From: Hermatobates lingyangjiaoensis
Taxonomy: Eukaryota; Arthropoda; Insecta; Hemiptera; Hermatobatidae
NCBI GenBank assembly: GCA_026182355.1
Contig: JAPFBL010000234.1
Coordinates: 558,001-622,000 of the forward strand
Direction of reading: 5' to 3'
DNA: 64,000 nucleotides
The notes under the pieces are model-generated. The model saw only the letters and a program-made list of their open reading frames with translations. It was not told where the DNA came from and ran no database searches. Positions 10,465 through 20,583 of the stretch are shown here, piece by piece (position 1 is the stretch's first letter; each line of letters begins with the position of its first letter). Made by a program: the position numbers and the translations under genes.

Positions 10465-10630
10465 TATAATTTTTCACCTACTTATAGTTTTACCCAACCA
10501 GTACTGCTTATCTGAGCTTCTGTTTATATCTTCTCCTAATTTTATACTTTAAGACCGGGTACGGTTGACAGCACTGGCGGTTGCCGGGTTGGTTACTTGC
10601 CGTTGCGCCTACAACGTGCTTGGTCTCCCA

Positions 10631-10680
10631 TTCTCTTTTCTCCTGAAGACGGATTACCCGAAAATTTGAGTCTGTAAGTG
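10631..10680 (+). ncRNA. Hammerhead ribozyme at PLE 3' end, family F
   Basis: The core CUGAAGA (10643-10649) is followed by C, a short GG/CC stem II and GAAA (10660-10663). Self-complementary AAUU is helix III, U is H17, and GAG pairs with the CUC directly before the core (stem I). The following CTGTAAGTGTG matches the family F repeats at 16.4 and 31.9 kb. Hammerheads are known in PLE terminal repeats, and this one ties family F to the PLE described here. Confidence 0.75.
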
Positions 10681-10723
10681 TGTTTCCCTACTTTGTGTGT
10701 TGCTCTTTGTTAATCTCGAACTC

Positions 10724-10724
10724 G

Positions 10725-10757
<33 letters not shown>

Positions 10758-10758
10758 A
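10724..10758. repeat. (TA)n(TG)n microsatellite
   Basis: Simple dinucleotide repeat marking the 3' boundary of the PLE. It mirrors the (TA)n at 6816-6838. Confidence 0.9.
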
Positions 10759-11885
10759 TCTGTGTGACAGTAACGTATGTATGTATGAGTGTGTTTTTCT
10801 AACGATTGTACCCCTCCCATGATGGAATTTATTTTTCACCATACACTGCTTAAGTGTTACACACATTAAGTATTTACATGTTTCCACTACTTATTTATTT
10901 ATTCTAAATACATAAGTCACATCGTAGTTATGATTTTATATATTTTCTTTTAAATTCTTAACCATCTACATAGAGAACATTTTTCTTCTTAGTTTAATGC
11001 ATACAAAATATTTTGACTCATACTTTTTTGCAAATACGTTAAACAATTTTATTGCTACTTCAGTTATTGATTCTGTCTTTTTTTCCTTTTATATTGAATC
11101 CTTTGTAACCCTTTGTTTCTATCAGAAATCAACAATCATATATTATCCACTTTGTTTGTGGTTTATAGTATTGTCACAAATGTCGAAGTTTATCCCAAAC
11201 TACTAATGGTATTTCTTAAACTTCCCATTAGAACAGTTGTGTCATACCTTATGGTCATTGTTTACCATAGGCTCTACCCGTTTGTTGTAGCCCGTCGTTG
11301 ACACAGCATCCTCCCTACTTGTTTCTTTTTCGTCACTCTTACCCTTCCATGTCCATCTTACCCTTATTTATATGGCCACCCCCTTTAATTCTCAGAAATA
11401 CTTATTATAATTATTACCTATTAACCTTTTAACATCTAGTAGATCTACCTACACTTATATGACAGAATTATTCTACACCCCCTTTGGAATAAATACTTAT
11501 TAGAAAGGAGTGACTGAGACTGATCCTCTGTTTTGAATTTTATAGTGGAGAATATTCTTTCGTAATCTCCACTTTGGTCGGGTTTTGTACCCACAAATAC
11601 CTTTACCTTCTTATTATTGCATATATCTTTAACTACATGTAGGTATAGAAGACATGATCTTCCTGATTCTTTTTTGGGTAGTAGATGGGCTCTTTCGTTC
11701 GAGTTAACAGCAATGTGAGCTTTCAACAGTAACGGGTGACCGGTTACCTATTACTGTGTGACATTCTATTACAGTCACAGTCTATTTTCTGTTCAACTGG
11801 ATATTCGTTCTTATTATTAACTAAAATTATGTCACTCACTTGCCAGCTTACTTAAGTATAGTGAATACTTGTATGTTCTGGGATG
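10759..11885. other. AT-rich flank, no gene recognised
   Basis: Short open frames at 10997-11206, 11113-11301 and 11445-11726 (minus) have no recognisable motif. The 93-residue minus-strand frame has a less biased composition than its neighbours but matches nothing I know. Confidence 0.4.
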
Positions 11886-11893
11886 GTCTAGTC

Positions 11894-12292
11894 CAGGCGT
11901 GGGAAACCTGAGGCCTTTTGAACCATGAAATGCAGCCTTCTGCTGTTTGTTGAGAAAAATGTTTCAAAATATAAAGAATTACAATTATGGTAGTAAAGAA
12001 AAAAATGCTGGCATTTAAGAAGAAGATATTCATCAATAACTACTTGAAAAGTCTACAAAAAGTTATTTCCTGAGTATAAAAATGTAATTAAAGAAAGCAG
12101 TGAGGACACTGCTGAATCTTTTGCAAGATATGAAACAGTTTTAGATGCACTGATCAAGTAATATAATGATAGATTCAAGGATTTTACAATATAACTATGA
12201 TATAAGAATTTGCTTGTTCATTCGTGGTTACCTTTTGGGGAAGTAGACGGTGCTAAAATGGCCTTTATTCCAAGAAAGTTTTCCTACCCCTG
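11894..12292 (+). mobile_element. Short hAT element with 8-bp target duplication
   Basis: The 399-bp element starts CAGGCGTGGGAAACC and ends TTTTCCTACCCCTG, imperfect terminal inverted repeats of hAT type. GTCTAGTC flanks it exactly on both sides (11886-11893 and 12293-12300), an 8-bp duplication with a central TA as in Buster-type hATs. The interior retains a decayed stretch, shared with the copy at 20.2 kb, that resembles a hAT transposase region; stops and frameshifts interrupt it. It is non-autonomous. Confidence 0.88.
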
Positions 12293-12300
12293 GTCTAGTC

Positions 12301-13340
12301 TGTCCTTGTTTGCAGTAATTATTGTATTACTTTTATAAATAATGAATTTGGGTCGTATATTTTGTTCAGTTTTATATGTTGTGTGCGTAGTTTTTTGTAT
12401 TCCTTAAGACAGAGGACATGGGAGATAAGTGATTTCACTACTCAGTGCAGAATGGAGCCATTATTTATGTTTCATTGGTTTGTTTAAAGTCTGTAGGTTC
12501 TAGCAGACTAAATAATTATATATTATTTTTCAGTTTTATGCAGATTTGTGTGTGTGTGTGTGTGTGTATTCATGTGTATATGTTTATGTGGGCGTATTCG
12601 TGCATATGTGTATATTTGTCTGTGTGCGTATGTGTGCGCGCAGATAATGCATTTAAGTTTATTTGAAATTGGACGCTTGTTTGTTGAAACAGTTGACGTG
12701 TTATTGACTTAGTTACAACTTCACTCTAATCACTACGCCACGCCCCTAAACATTCTTCCATTCCGCCTCACATTTACCTTTCTTACGTATGTTTATCTTC
12801 TTATTCGCTAATTAATAAAGTCCAAATTCTCTCTTGTTCGCAGTCTTAAAACTTTTCTGCTTCATTTTCAAAATAGTTTCCTCTTATTAAAACTCTGCCC
12901 TAAATCAAATAAAAGCCCTTCTTAATTAACATCTAGTTCAATTTCAACTTCCCTCCTCTCATTAATTACCTAACAATCTATCTTGATTAAAACAAATTTC
13001 ATGCGGGTGAAAATTATATTAATGTTAAATAAATAACATCTTATTGATTTTAATTTGATCCTTTCATTAATATTATTTCAAATTTTAATTAATGTAATAT
13101 TAATAATAGGAACTTTCAACCCAGCATTTCTTGTTTAACATAGTCAATAAAGTTAATGGATATACAAGTTGGATTAGAAGAGTAAATTATTCATGAAAAT
13201 TCAGTATATGATAATGTTTATAACACTGGTAGAAATTACAATGACTTAGTAACCAAATAAATGAAATTTAGCAATTTTATTTAGCAAAATATTTCTGTTT
13301 TGCTATAAAAAATAGTGATGTGAAGTAATATATATATATA
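12301..13340. other. AT-rich DNA with (TG)n microsatellite
   Basis: (TG)n lies at about 12546-12569, followed by interrupted TG-rich sequence to 12640. The open frame at 12445-12666 simply translates this repeat. Nothing else was recognised up to the (TA)n at 13327-13341. Confidence 0.6.
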
Positions 13341-13367
13341 TCAATGATCAAACCACAATATGAAATA

Positions 13368-13428
13368 TGGGAAAAAAGACTAAGATCTTTCAATCGTAAC
13401 AAGCGGTCTTCGTCAGAGTCAAAAACCT
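13368..13428 (-). ncRNA. Hammerhead ribozyme, family B, intact core
   Basis: Minus strand: GACU, CUGACGA (13416-13410), stem II with one mismatch, GAAA (13391-13388), AGAUCU, U, AGUC. A (TA)n tract and the shared TCAATGATCAAACCACAAT flank lie just upstream. The palindrome partner seen in other copies is absent; the next 1.1 kb is unrelated sequence. Confidence 0.75.
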
Positions 13429-13432
13429 AACT

Positions 13433-14545
13433 GAAACACTAGATGATGAAAAACCTAAAATGCCTAGATGGTTGTTCTCCCATGGCGTGAACTAAGAAAG
13501 GCACAACATTGCGGATGATTAGCCAGGATCGGTGTCCGAGGGTGGAAAGTCCGCTCGGTAGAGCGCTGACTTGCTTGACAGTCCATTCTTATTAGTCTTA
13601 CATGGGTAACGCCTGTTTTTTTTTTCAGACTTTCTCCTGCGGGGCTTAGCGGGGTGGTTTGTGTCCCTGGATTGAAGTCCGCAGGAAGAAGGTCCGCCTG
13701 AGCACGCTCTGGCCTGTGATTGCCAGTCCCTTCAGCCTCCTGGGCATGGCACCTGTCTTTTTGAAGATTTCTTTCTTACTCTGGTGGCACAACAGTGACT
13801 TTCGCTGCTCTTCTGAGATCTAGATGTCCGCTGGTGGAAAGTAGCTCGGTCGCGGGAATGCTTTGAGGGCTTAGTTTTTTTTTTCTATCGCCTACAGCCC
13901 TATTTCTTAATACTTTAATATACTATTATTTGACTCCCCATTCCACACCCAGTCATGATGTCCGCCTCTATGGCATATCTGTTCAGAGCACAAACTCAGA
14001 GTCGTGTCCTGTTGCACAGTTTAGAGGCACTTACGTCTCTTAACATGAAATTTGTTACTGCTACTAAATCACACCATGATTGGTGCTCCTACTTTAAGTT
14101 TTTACTCATGAACAGGCAGTCCAGGAGAAAGAAATATAGAGTCAAGAAGTTGTTAGATAATGAATCACTCTCTTTACTGACTTGTAAGTTTTTTCCTCGG
14201 CTTGATATAGCGTAAGAACTTGTTTGTAGATTTTTCCTGCCTGTTCATATTAAGGGTTGAGAATTGCTCATTCACAAAACTATTTATTCTGAATAGATAG
14301 TACAACCTCAACTCTGGGAAAAACCTTTTCAATGATGTCAAATATGCAATATATTCATATGCTCAAATGAAATTAAACTCAACTAACTAAAGACCCACAC
14401 CAGGAAGTGTAGTCACTGGATTGCTTCTTCCCTCCTGTGTTTCTTCCCTCATACATCTGTGTTATCAGTGTCACTGGTAATGTAACACTTACATTGTTGT
14501 GACTTTAAACAAATAAATAAAAAAAAAACAAAAAAAACTAACTAA
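13433..14545 (+). other. Less AT-rich block ending in poly-A, with one 86-aa frame
   Basis: Composition rises to near-balanced G+C (about 13480-13900). The block ends at an A-rich tract (about 14515-14540), like a retroposed transcript or the 3' end of a retroelement. An open frame at 13955-14215 encodes 86 residues with a basic stretch (RQSRRKKYRVKKLL). I do not recognise it; its composition is more gene-like than the surrounding frames. TTTTTTTCAG near 13620 resembles a splice acceptor but cannot be confirmed. It starts exactly where a family B hammerhead repeat ends. Confidence 0.4.
13955..14215 (+). CDS. Hypothetical 86-aa ORF in a poly-A-ended block
   Basis: Open frame with consecutive ATGs at its start, no signal peptide or transmembrane segment, Leu/Ser-rich with a central basic cluster (RQSRRKKYRVKK). 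No family was recognised. It may be the N-terminal remnant of a mobile-element protein, given its position beside a hammerhead repeat and an A-rich tail. Coding status is uncertain. Confidence 0.25.
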   Translation: MMSASMAYLFRAQTQSRVLLHSLEALTSLNMKFVTATKSHHDWCSYFKFLLMNRQSRRKKYRVKKLLDNESLSLLTCKFFPRLDIA

Positions 14546-14619
14546 CAATACCTACTTGCTACACGGGTATATTTTCAAAATAAACATGTCTGTGAAGTTA
14601 GCAAAATACAGCTTAAAGG

Positions 14620-14915
14620 TCTATAACTTTGCTTCTACACTGAATTATCAATCTATTGAGAGCCTATAATTTAAGTTAGGCATGCACAAATCTAGTGTCA
14701 AAGTTTCAGCTCGCTATGTTTCATGGAGGCTGAGTTTACTTGTGACAAACGTTTTTGCTTTAAACGTCCATAACTTCTCTTGTACGTTAAATTTCCAATC
14801 AATTCAGAACCTATATTTTAAGTCAGAGCTACACAAATTTACTGTCAAAGTTTCAGCTTGATATGTCTTATGGTGGCTGAGTTTACATGTGACAAAATTT
14901 TGCGGACAAACCTAC
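14620..14915 (+). repeat. Diverged 147-bp tandem pair
   Basis: Two related units begin at ATAACTTTGCTTCTAC (about 14623) and ATAACTTCTCTTGTAC (about 14770), each ending near GAGTTTAC(T/A)TGTGACAAA. The shared words GTCAAAGTTTCAGCT and GGCTGAGTTTAC show the homology. No coding function is seen. Confidence 0.75.
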
Positions 14916-16060
14916 AAACTGACAAAACGACAGAAATTGTTCTAAGGGTAGATTCGGTTTCTTCAATGTATGAAACGTAAAGAAAACTGAAATGAGTGAG
15001 TTCTAAGCAATGTACAGACAAAATCATTCTTTTTTTTTTATATAAATTCCAACTATAATTGAAAACTATTCATGGAAATTTTTGAATATAATTTTATTAC
15101 CTTTTGTATTAAACATTTAGTTGTTTGGTAAGTAAAAATAAGCAATTCCTATATTGGAAGTAATTTGTTGAATGGTGGTAATTTTCTATGTTTTATAGTA
15201 TTCTTCCCCTTTTCTAATAGAATCTGATATAATTTTAAAAAAAAACAGAGTTGAAATTTCGATTATCTTGAAATTAACCTAACATAGCGTAGATTTTCTT
15301 ATTCATAAAGAAATTTGTAATTTAACTTTACGAAGCAGTAAAGTTAAATAACAGTGTACTTGGTTTAAATGAAAATTTTATTCACTGGTACCATTATGCT
15401 GTTCAAGTAAAAATAATTCAGTCATTTATATTGAAGAGATGGAAAACATTTATTACAAGAGAAGTACACGATTTGTGGATCTAATATAAACATGTTATTG
15501 CTACTACAGCTGTATGGCTTCTCTACGTTGATCTAATAATTTGAAGATCTGTAGGTTCTCCTTACATTAGCACCTCTTTATTAATTAATGAATTAACTTT
15601 ATTTAATCGCTTCTCCATTAAGACAATTAGCAATATTTATTAATTTTATTCTGGTTACATAAAAATAACAGTTAATAATGTTACTTATTTCTTTCTGAAC
15701 TCTTTTGTTTTCCCTGACTTTGTAAAACTTTTTTCCCATCCATTGTTTTTTACATATAAGCGAGGTTTCCCCTTCTCAATGATACACTAGATGTCTTATT
15801 TTCTGTGTTATCTTTTGTGTCCTACCGACTGCGCCAGTTATCTTTTGGGTCGAGTGGAAGTCTTTTTCAAAAAGTAATATTTATTAGTTTCCAAAAGATT
15901 AACAATTATTTTAAATATACTGTGTATGATTAAATTATTTTATAAACACAGGGAAATCTGAGAGAAATACCACATAGAGAGTGTCACAATTACAATTATG
16001 TCTGTCTTTAATAATAAAAGGAACTTTGGCCAAACCAGACTATGTTGAGCTACGTGAAGT
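14916..16060. other. AT-rich DNA with a perfect hairpin
   Basis: TTAACTTTAC (15322-15331) and GTAAAGTTAA (15338-15347) form a perfect 10-bp stem with a 6-nt loop. No other feature is supported. Further on, GAGTCAGC and GCTGACTC form a short palindrome at 16212-16230. Confidence 0.55.
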
Positions 16061-16348
16061 ATCAGGTCCTGACTGTTAAACAGGTGGACTGGAAAACAGG
16101 CTGGCTTCAGGGGTAGACCGTGGTGGTCCAAAGGTCCTAGAGCAGACTGATGAGTGACAGCGTCTCCGTTGGCCTCTGAAAATGATCTTCGAAGAATGGA
16201 GTTTATTAGGCGAGTCAGCGATGCTGACTCTGAGGTTCCCACGAGAACTGGAATAGATGGCTGCCTTGAACCACTGTTGAACTGCCAAGTTAACTTATAT
16301 ATATCTATAACTGGAAAACGATCCACACGGGACAATAAATGTTTCACA

Positions 16349-16472
16349 GTAAACTAAAGACACAGAGTACAGATACAAGCACACTTACACTTCCTAATTT
16401 TTGGTACAACCGTCATCAGGAGAGTAGAGACTGTAAGCGCGTTCGTATCTTTACTCTGTGTCTATAGTTTAC
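16349..16472. repeat. Family F inverted repeat with degenerate hammerhead (minus strand)
   Basis: The arms 16349-16377 and 16444-16472 (GTAAACTAAAGACACAGAGT and its near complement) enclose a family F unit. On the minus strand CUGAUGA (16419-16413), C, GGU/ACC, and then AAAA in place of GAAA (16402-16399) are followed by AUUAG and TGTAAGTGTG. The G12 to A change in GAAA should abolish activity. The outer arm runs into (TA)n. Confidence 0.7.
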
Positions 16473-16569
16473 ATATATATATTACTTGTGCTAATAGTTT
16501 TTGTTTTCATTTGTTATACTTTATTTTGCTTTTATTTCTTAATCTATCCTTGCTTCCTCTACGTCCGTA

Positions 16570-16700
16570 AGTTGGCTACGCTGTTTGAGCGTTTCTTCAA
16601 GGCCGTTGGCCAGTCGTGGTCTGCCTGCGGAGCGACTCGTTTATATCTTTCTGATGATGAGGCCATCAAAATATAGTAGTGGGTTTCTGTTTAATTTCTC
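16570..16700 (+). repeat. Family E hammerhead repeat, degenerate core
   Basis: CUGAUGA (16651-16657) is followed by a short possible stem II and AAAA (16668-16671) where GAAA is expected. Then come self-complementary AUAU and GTAGTGGG. The tail ATATAGTAGTG is shared with 6440 and 54757. Probably inactive because G12 is lost. Confidence 0.6.
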
Positions 16701-17552
16701 TGTATTCTTTTTGTAAATATAATTTATATATATTTATATGTATTGGTGATACATATATATGCTTATATAATGAAGTGTGTTATTTAAATAACACAGGTCA
16801 GTTTAATGTTTGCGGTAACGTTATTCTAGCCCTGTCTTTGATTATGTATTAGTGATTCTTGGAAGTAGCCCTTCATTCAAGCATACTTCAATAAATGCGT
16901 TCTATATCTCAAGTACCATGAACAAGAACTCATCAAACGATTTATTACTAACATCCATTAGTTGAATATTACGCTTATGCTATTTTTAATAATATAATAA
17001 AGTCTAAATTATATTTTTCCTATCTTTCAGTCAAATTTACTTTCTTCAAGGAGTACGATTTGTTAAAATAACTGAAAAAACTATAAACCTTATAAATTAT
17101 TATCAATATTAAAATAATAAAAAAATATTTTCATTAAAAAACTATGGGAGATTACTCTAGCTTAGATAGATTCTAGCATTCTAGGTTGCTCATTGATGTT
17201 GGTATATTTATTAAAAGGCACTAATAATTTACAATTTCAAACTTGATCTGGGTTGTTACTAAGTTATGTTCCTCCATGAAGTTTTAAAGTTTTAGAAAAT
17301 TTCGTGGCCTGATTGTTGAAGCACGGTTGTTTCGTTTTTATATAAAAGGCTCCTAGAGTTTTTTTAAGTCTTTTTTAGTCATTCTCCTAGTATAGTATTT
17401 CGATAGTTTAATTTAGTTGTTCTCTGGTAAAAGCACTACTCTGGATGCTTTGTGGTTGGTCTTTTGAAGCATCGGCAGCAAGCTGTATGATTAATCTCAG
17501 TAAATAGAGTTGTTATTGTTGAACTAATGTAGGTTGATTTGAGGACCTGCAG
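16701..17552. other. AT-rich intergenic DNA
   Basis: No supported feature. The TTTTTATATAAAA stretch near 17335-17348 lies about 200 bp downstream (minus-strand sense) of the small frame at 17553-17792. Confidence 0.4.
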
Positions 17553-17792
17553 TTATACTGGCAAATGACATTGGTTTTCTAAATTAGTGGTTTTTGTTGC
17601 AAATTGTTTTTGACAATTAAGTTTGTGGTAATGTAGGTATGTGTAGAGAGGGAACAGATCTTCCTTAATGCATGTTTCATTAAAGTGAACCGCAGTCTTG
17701 GCATTCATAATATTTTGACCGAAAGATTTGATGTCACTAACTAATTTCCTTCTATCAGAGGTTAATGGGAATAGGAGTTGACGAACAGACAT
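17553..17792 (-). pseudogene. 79-aa minus-strand frame, possible retroelement N-terminal remnant
   Basis: The translated frame has a balanced composition, with RKLVSDIKSFGQNIMNAKT followed by VHFNETCIKEDLFPLYTY. The pattern of a helix, then His, a Cys and a hydrophobic-Pro segment loosely recalls the N-terminal part of the PLE protein at 6924 (VHIEFLSHCLLLNIPPN). The similarity is weak and made by eye. No RT or other downstream domain follows on this strand. It could equally be chance. Confidence 0.22.
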
Positions 17793-17989
17793 GCATCATA
17801 AGAATAAACGAAACTTATATAAAAATAACATAGTACATCATAAAGTTTTTAAAGAAAGAGATAAACATAGTTGTAAAAAATAATTAATCATCTTTTTTTT
17901 ATCAAGAAGAAGGATTATCTTTAGTGCAACAGAAAAGAAGCAGAAAACTATTACAATGGAAGGTGTAATAAAAATAATATAATATCACA

Positions 17990-18335
17990 CAATGGAAGAA
18001 GAAAATAACTTTATTATGAAAGGTTAAATAAGGAAATTAGAAAACAGCTGAAGCTTAAATAAGGTTTTAAAGCTATAAAAATGAATGAATAAGATTAAAG
18101 TCAAAGGTAGAAGTTCGAAAAGGTTATAAGACAAAAAGGTAATTTTAAATAAGGTTATACGATAATAGAGGGCGGTTAAATAAGTTTTTAAGTAATGGTA
18201 AAGATTATATAAGATTGAAAGATGATAGGATAAGATTTAATAATGTTAAAAGCATCAGTTAGGAAAACAGAAAATGGAGAAAATAAATGGAGGTTATTAA
18301 ATGGAGAAAAGTTAATAAATGACTAATTCAGTTGC
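17990..18335 (+). repeat. Highly diverged minisatellite with 30-bp period
   Basis: Related words (TTAAATAAGGTT-like) recur about every 30 bp: near 18022, 18053, 18083, 18113, 18143, 18173, 18203, 18233 and 18263. Units are A/G-rich and strongly diverged, so the periodicity is visible mainly by aligning in 30-base registers. No frame stays open across it, so it is not a coding repeat. Confidence 0.6.
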
Positions 18336-18589
18336 AGCATTATACTAGCTTGCTTATTTGCCTGAAGTGGTATAGTGTGATTATGAATGTTACTCAAAGT
18401 TAAATCTGTTTTAAAAGAAACAATATTTGATACCATTGAGGATGTGAAATAAAAGGCACACGAATAATGGTATAATTCACAAATGAAAACTTCAAGCTCT
18501 ACTCTGAATATTATTATTATTATTATTTATTTGAGGGTGACTATAGCATTGCGTCTTAAAAAAAAATATTGTACTTGCTCTCCTCTGTA

Positions 18590-18840
18590 CTAAAGTTTCC
18601 CAGCAATTAGCTTCAACGCCTTCATGAAGCTCAGCACTTTGGCTGGTTCCAGCTGTAAACGTTTTTCTGTGGTTTTGTTGAGTGTCCCGAAGCATCTACC
18701 TCTGTGCAGCAAAGTTGCCTTACAGTCAGTCAGCAGGTGCAACGGTGTTTCTTCCTCTTTTTTGCAGAATCTGCAGAAACCATCATTGATAATGTACATT
18801 AAGGCTCTCTACGTTTTGGGAGAAAGTAACTTCCTTTCTC
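18590..18840 (-). pseudogene. Non-LTR retrotransposon C-terminal fragment (Cys/His tail)
   Basis: The minus-strand frame reads FCRFCKKEEETPLHLLTDC and then LLHRGRCFG. This is the C-x2-C...H-x4-C tail found at the C-terminus of many LINE ORF2 proteins downstream of the RT or RNase H domain (the family pattern is CxxC...EETxxHxLxxC...R...G). The frame ends at a stop near 18590. Only the last ~70 codons are present; no RT motif was found upstream (18.84-19.15 kb), so it is a truncated remnant. Clade was not assigned. Confidence 0.7.
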
Positions 18841-19140
18841 CTTCTTCGGGACGGTCTTCTTCGGATCTTTAGGTGCACTTGTGGGAGGTTGGCTCCCACT
18901 AGTTAGCCCTTTTGGACCGTTTGCACTTCCTGAGAATGGTCTCCGGACTTCCTTCTTCTTAGTCTCATACAGGGGAGATTCTCTGTATCTCTATCGGTGG
19001 TATTTTTTCCACTCCGGCAGAGCACCGCATACCTAAGTAAAGCTATTTACTCAAGGGGGTCGCCTGGTACTCTTGAGGCTCCGTTCATAATACAGTAACC
19101 CCTGTATCATCCATCATGGATCACATAACACCTTAAATTG
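18841..19140 (-). other. Less AT-rich sequence, probably the same LINE fragment
   Basis: Balanced composition (for example GGGGGTCGCCTGG near 19056) adjoins the LINE tail, and the sequence returns to AT-rich after 19150. It may be upstream ORF2 sequence with frameshifts, but I could not recognise a motif. Confidence 0.35.
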
Positions 19141-19707
19141 GGGTTACTTTGAATAATAGATGATGTGCTGGTATATGAAGAAGATATATATTGGAAAGAA
19201 TACCAGATAAATGTATGTTTTAAAATATAAAGTAATTTTACATCAGTATTCTTCACTGTATCCCTTTTATAAGAAATCTAAGTGATTTATTGTTTTTTTT
19301 TTGTTAGTTACATACCGTTTGTATATTGTAGATTTACAGAATCATATGCATATATTATTTTTGTTTATGTATGTAATTACATATTTTGAGCTATTGTGAT
19401 CTAGTGATTTAAACTACTAGTTGTCTAATACTAGTAGGAGTCACATATGGCTCCAATAACGCAAATTTATATTATAGAATCAATGTATTATCCTTAGCTT
19501 AAGCCATTTCTAATTTCGAAGCACATATTTTTTGTGATTTACATTACTGATTTAGTCGATAGGAGTGTTGTTTCGGCCGTAAGTATTTATTTTGAGAACA
19601 TCATTAATTTTATTGATGACAGTATTCTATAATGAGCCACATATGATCTATATATCTGAAAATGGTTTCTATATGTTGTATGCTGGAAATTTAGTAAGAT
19701 TTATGAA
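19141..19707. other. AT-rich intergenic DNA
   Basis: No feature seen. Confidence 0.5.
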
Positions 19708-19970
19708 GGGGCCAGGTTAGCTCAGTGGTTAACGTACTCGCCTCTGAAGTGGTAAGTCCGGACCTTCGATTTATTCACGCTGGAGGTGAATAAATTTGAG
19801 TACGTCGTCCCTCGGAGAGGTTGTTAAGCCATCGGTCCCGTGCTTGTACGATGTCAGCTTTTCGTTGAAGACCTCCTACTCTAAATACACTTGAATTAGG
19901 AAAAATTTAGGACTCCGCATGTAGAATTATTGATCAAATCAAAAGAGCGTAAAGGGCTGAGAAAAACGAT
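19708..19970 (+). repeat. tRNA-derived SINE copy 2
   Basis: The tRNA head GGGGCCAGGTTAGCTCAGTG begins at 19709. It is followed by the same core (GGTGAATAAATTTGAGTACG, AGGTTGTTAAGCCATCGGTC, ACGATGTCAG) and the TAGGACTCC tail words of copy 1. The B-box region is damaged. Confidence 0.87.
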
Positions 19971-20168
19971 TTGTGACTCACAGTCTGCTTATGATTATAG
20001 TTCGAAGGTTGAAAAACATTACGATTTAAAACTTCTTATAGTTGTTTATTTAGTGATACTACTTTATGTAGACTTTTTCTAAACATTCCTATGATGAGCA
20101 AATACCGCTTGTGTCTGTTCACGCAGCTATGCCTGATGATGATGATGCCTGATGGGTAATGTCTATGG

Positions 20169-20583
20169 AAAGGGAGGTGAACCTCTCTTAGAGAAAAGGC
20201 CATTTTAGCACTGACCTCTTCCCCAAAAGGCAACCACGAATGGATAAGCAAATTCTTTTATAATAGGTATATTGTAAAATATTTGACTATTATCATTATA
20301 TTACTCGATCAGTGCATTTAAAACTGTTTTACATCTTTCAAAAGGTTCAGCAAAGTCCTCACTGCCTTCTTTAATTACCTTTTTAAACTCAGGAAATGAG
20401 TTTTTGTAGGCTTTTCAAGTAATTGATGAATATCTTCTTCTTAAATGCCAGAATTTTTTGTCTTTATATCCATAATTGTAATTCAACATATTTTGAAATA
20501 TTTTCTAAACAAACCGAAGAAGGCCGCATTTTTTGGTTTAAAAGGCCCCATTCAACCATAAGGCCGCAGGTTCCCCACGCCTG
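20169..20583 (-). mobile_element. Short hAT element, second copy
   Basis: On the minus strand it begins CAGGCGTGGGGAACCTGCGG (20583 downward) and shares its interior with the element at 11894. The flanks GTCTATGG (20161-20168) and GTCTAAGC (20584-20591) match at 6 of 8 bases, consistent with a decayed 8-bp target duplication. A translatable stretch contains FPEFKKVIKEGSEDFAEPF and KEFAYPFVVAF, resembling the C-terminal half of hAT-derived proteins of the GTF2IRD2/SCAND3 type; stops interrupt it. A frame open on this strand continues past the element to 20036. Confidence 0.75.

Larger units (their letters stand above)
6839..10723 (+). mobile_element. Penelope-like retroelement (PLE), near full length
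   Basis: It contains the PLE hallmark order: N-terminal domain, reverse transcriptase, Cys-rich linker, GIY-YIG nuclease, and a 3' hammerhead ribozyme. (TA)n tracts lie at 6816-6838 and 10724-10740, so the element appears to sit inside a TA microsatellite. Only about 85 bp precede the first ATG, so the 5' terminal repeat is missing, or is the family B array upstream. A one-base frame break near 9191 separates polymerase from endonuclease, so this copy is probably not autonomous unless frameshifting occurs. Its base composition is much less AT-rich than its surroundings. Confidence 0.85.

Noticed and set aside
9901..10552. Phe/Leu/Tyr-rich frames that resemble membrane proteins
   Set aside because: They are T-rich 3' UTR sequence, repeated because of the 272-bp duplication.
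16145..16185. CTGATGAGTGACAGC as a hammerhead core
   Set aside because: The next GAAA is too far away and no complementary stem II or stem I strands are present.
20125..20165. CTGATGATGATGATG (minus strand) as a hammerhead core
   Set aside because: No GAAA follows at a suitable distance and no stem II can form; it is a short ATG/CAT trinucleotide repeat.
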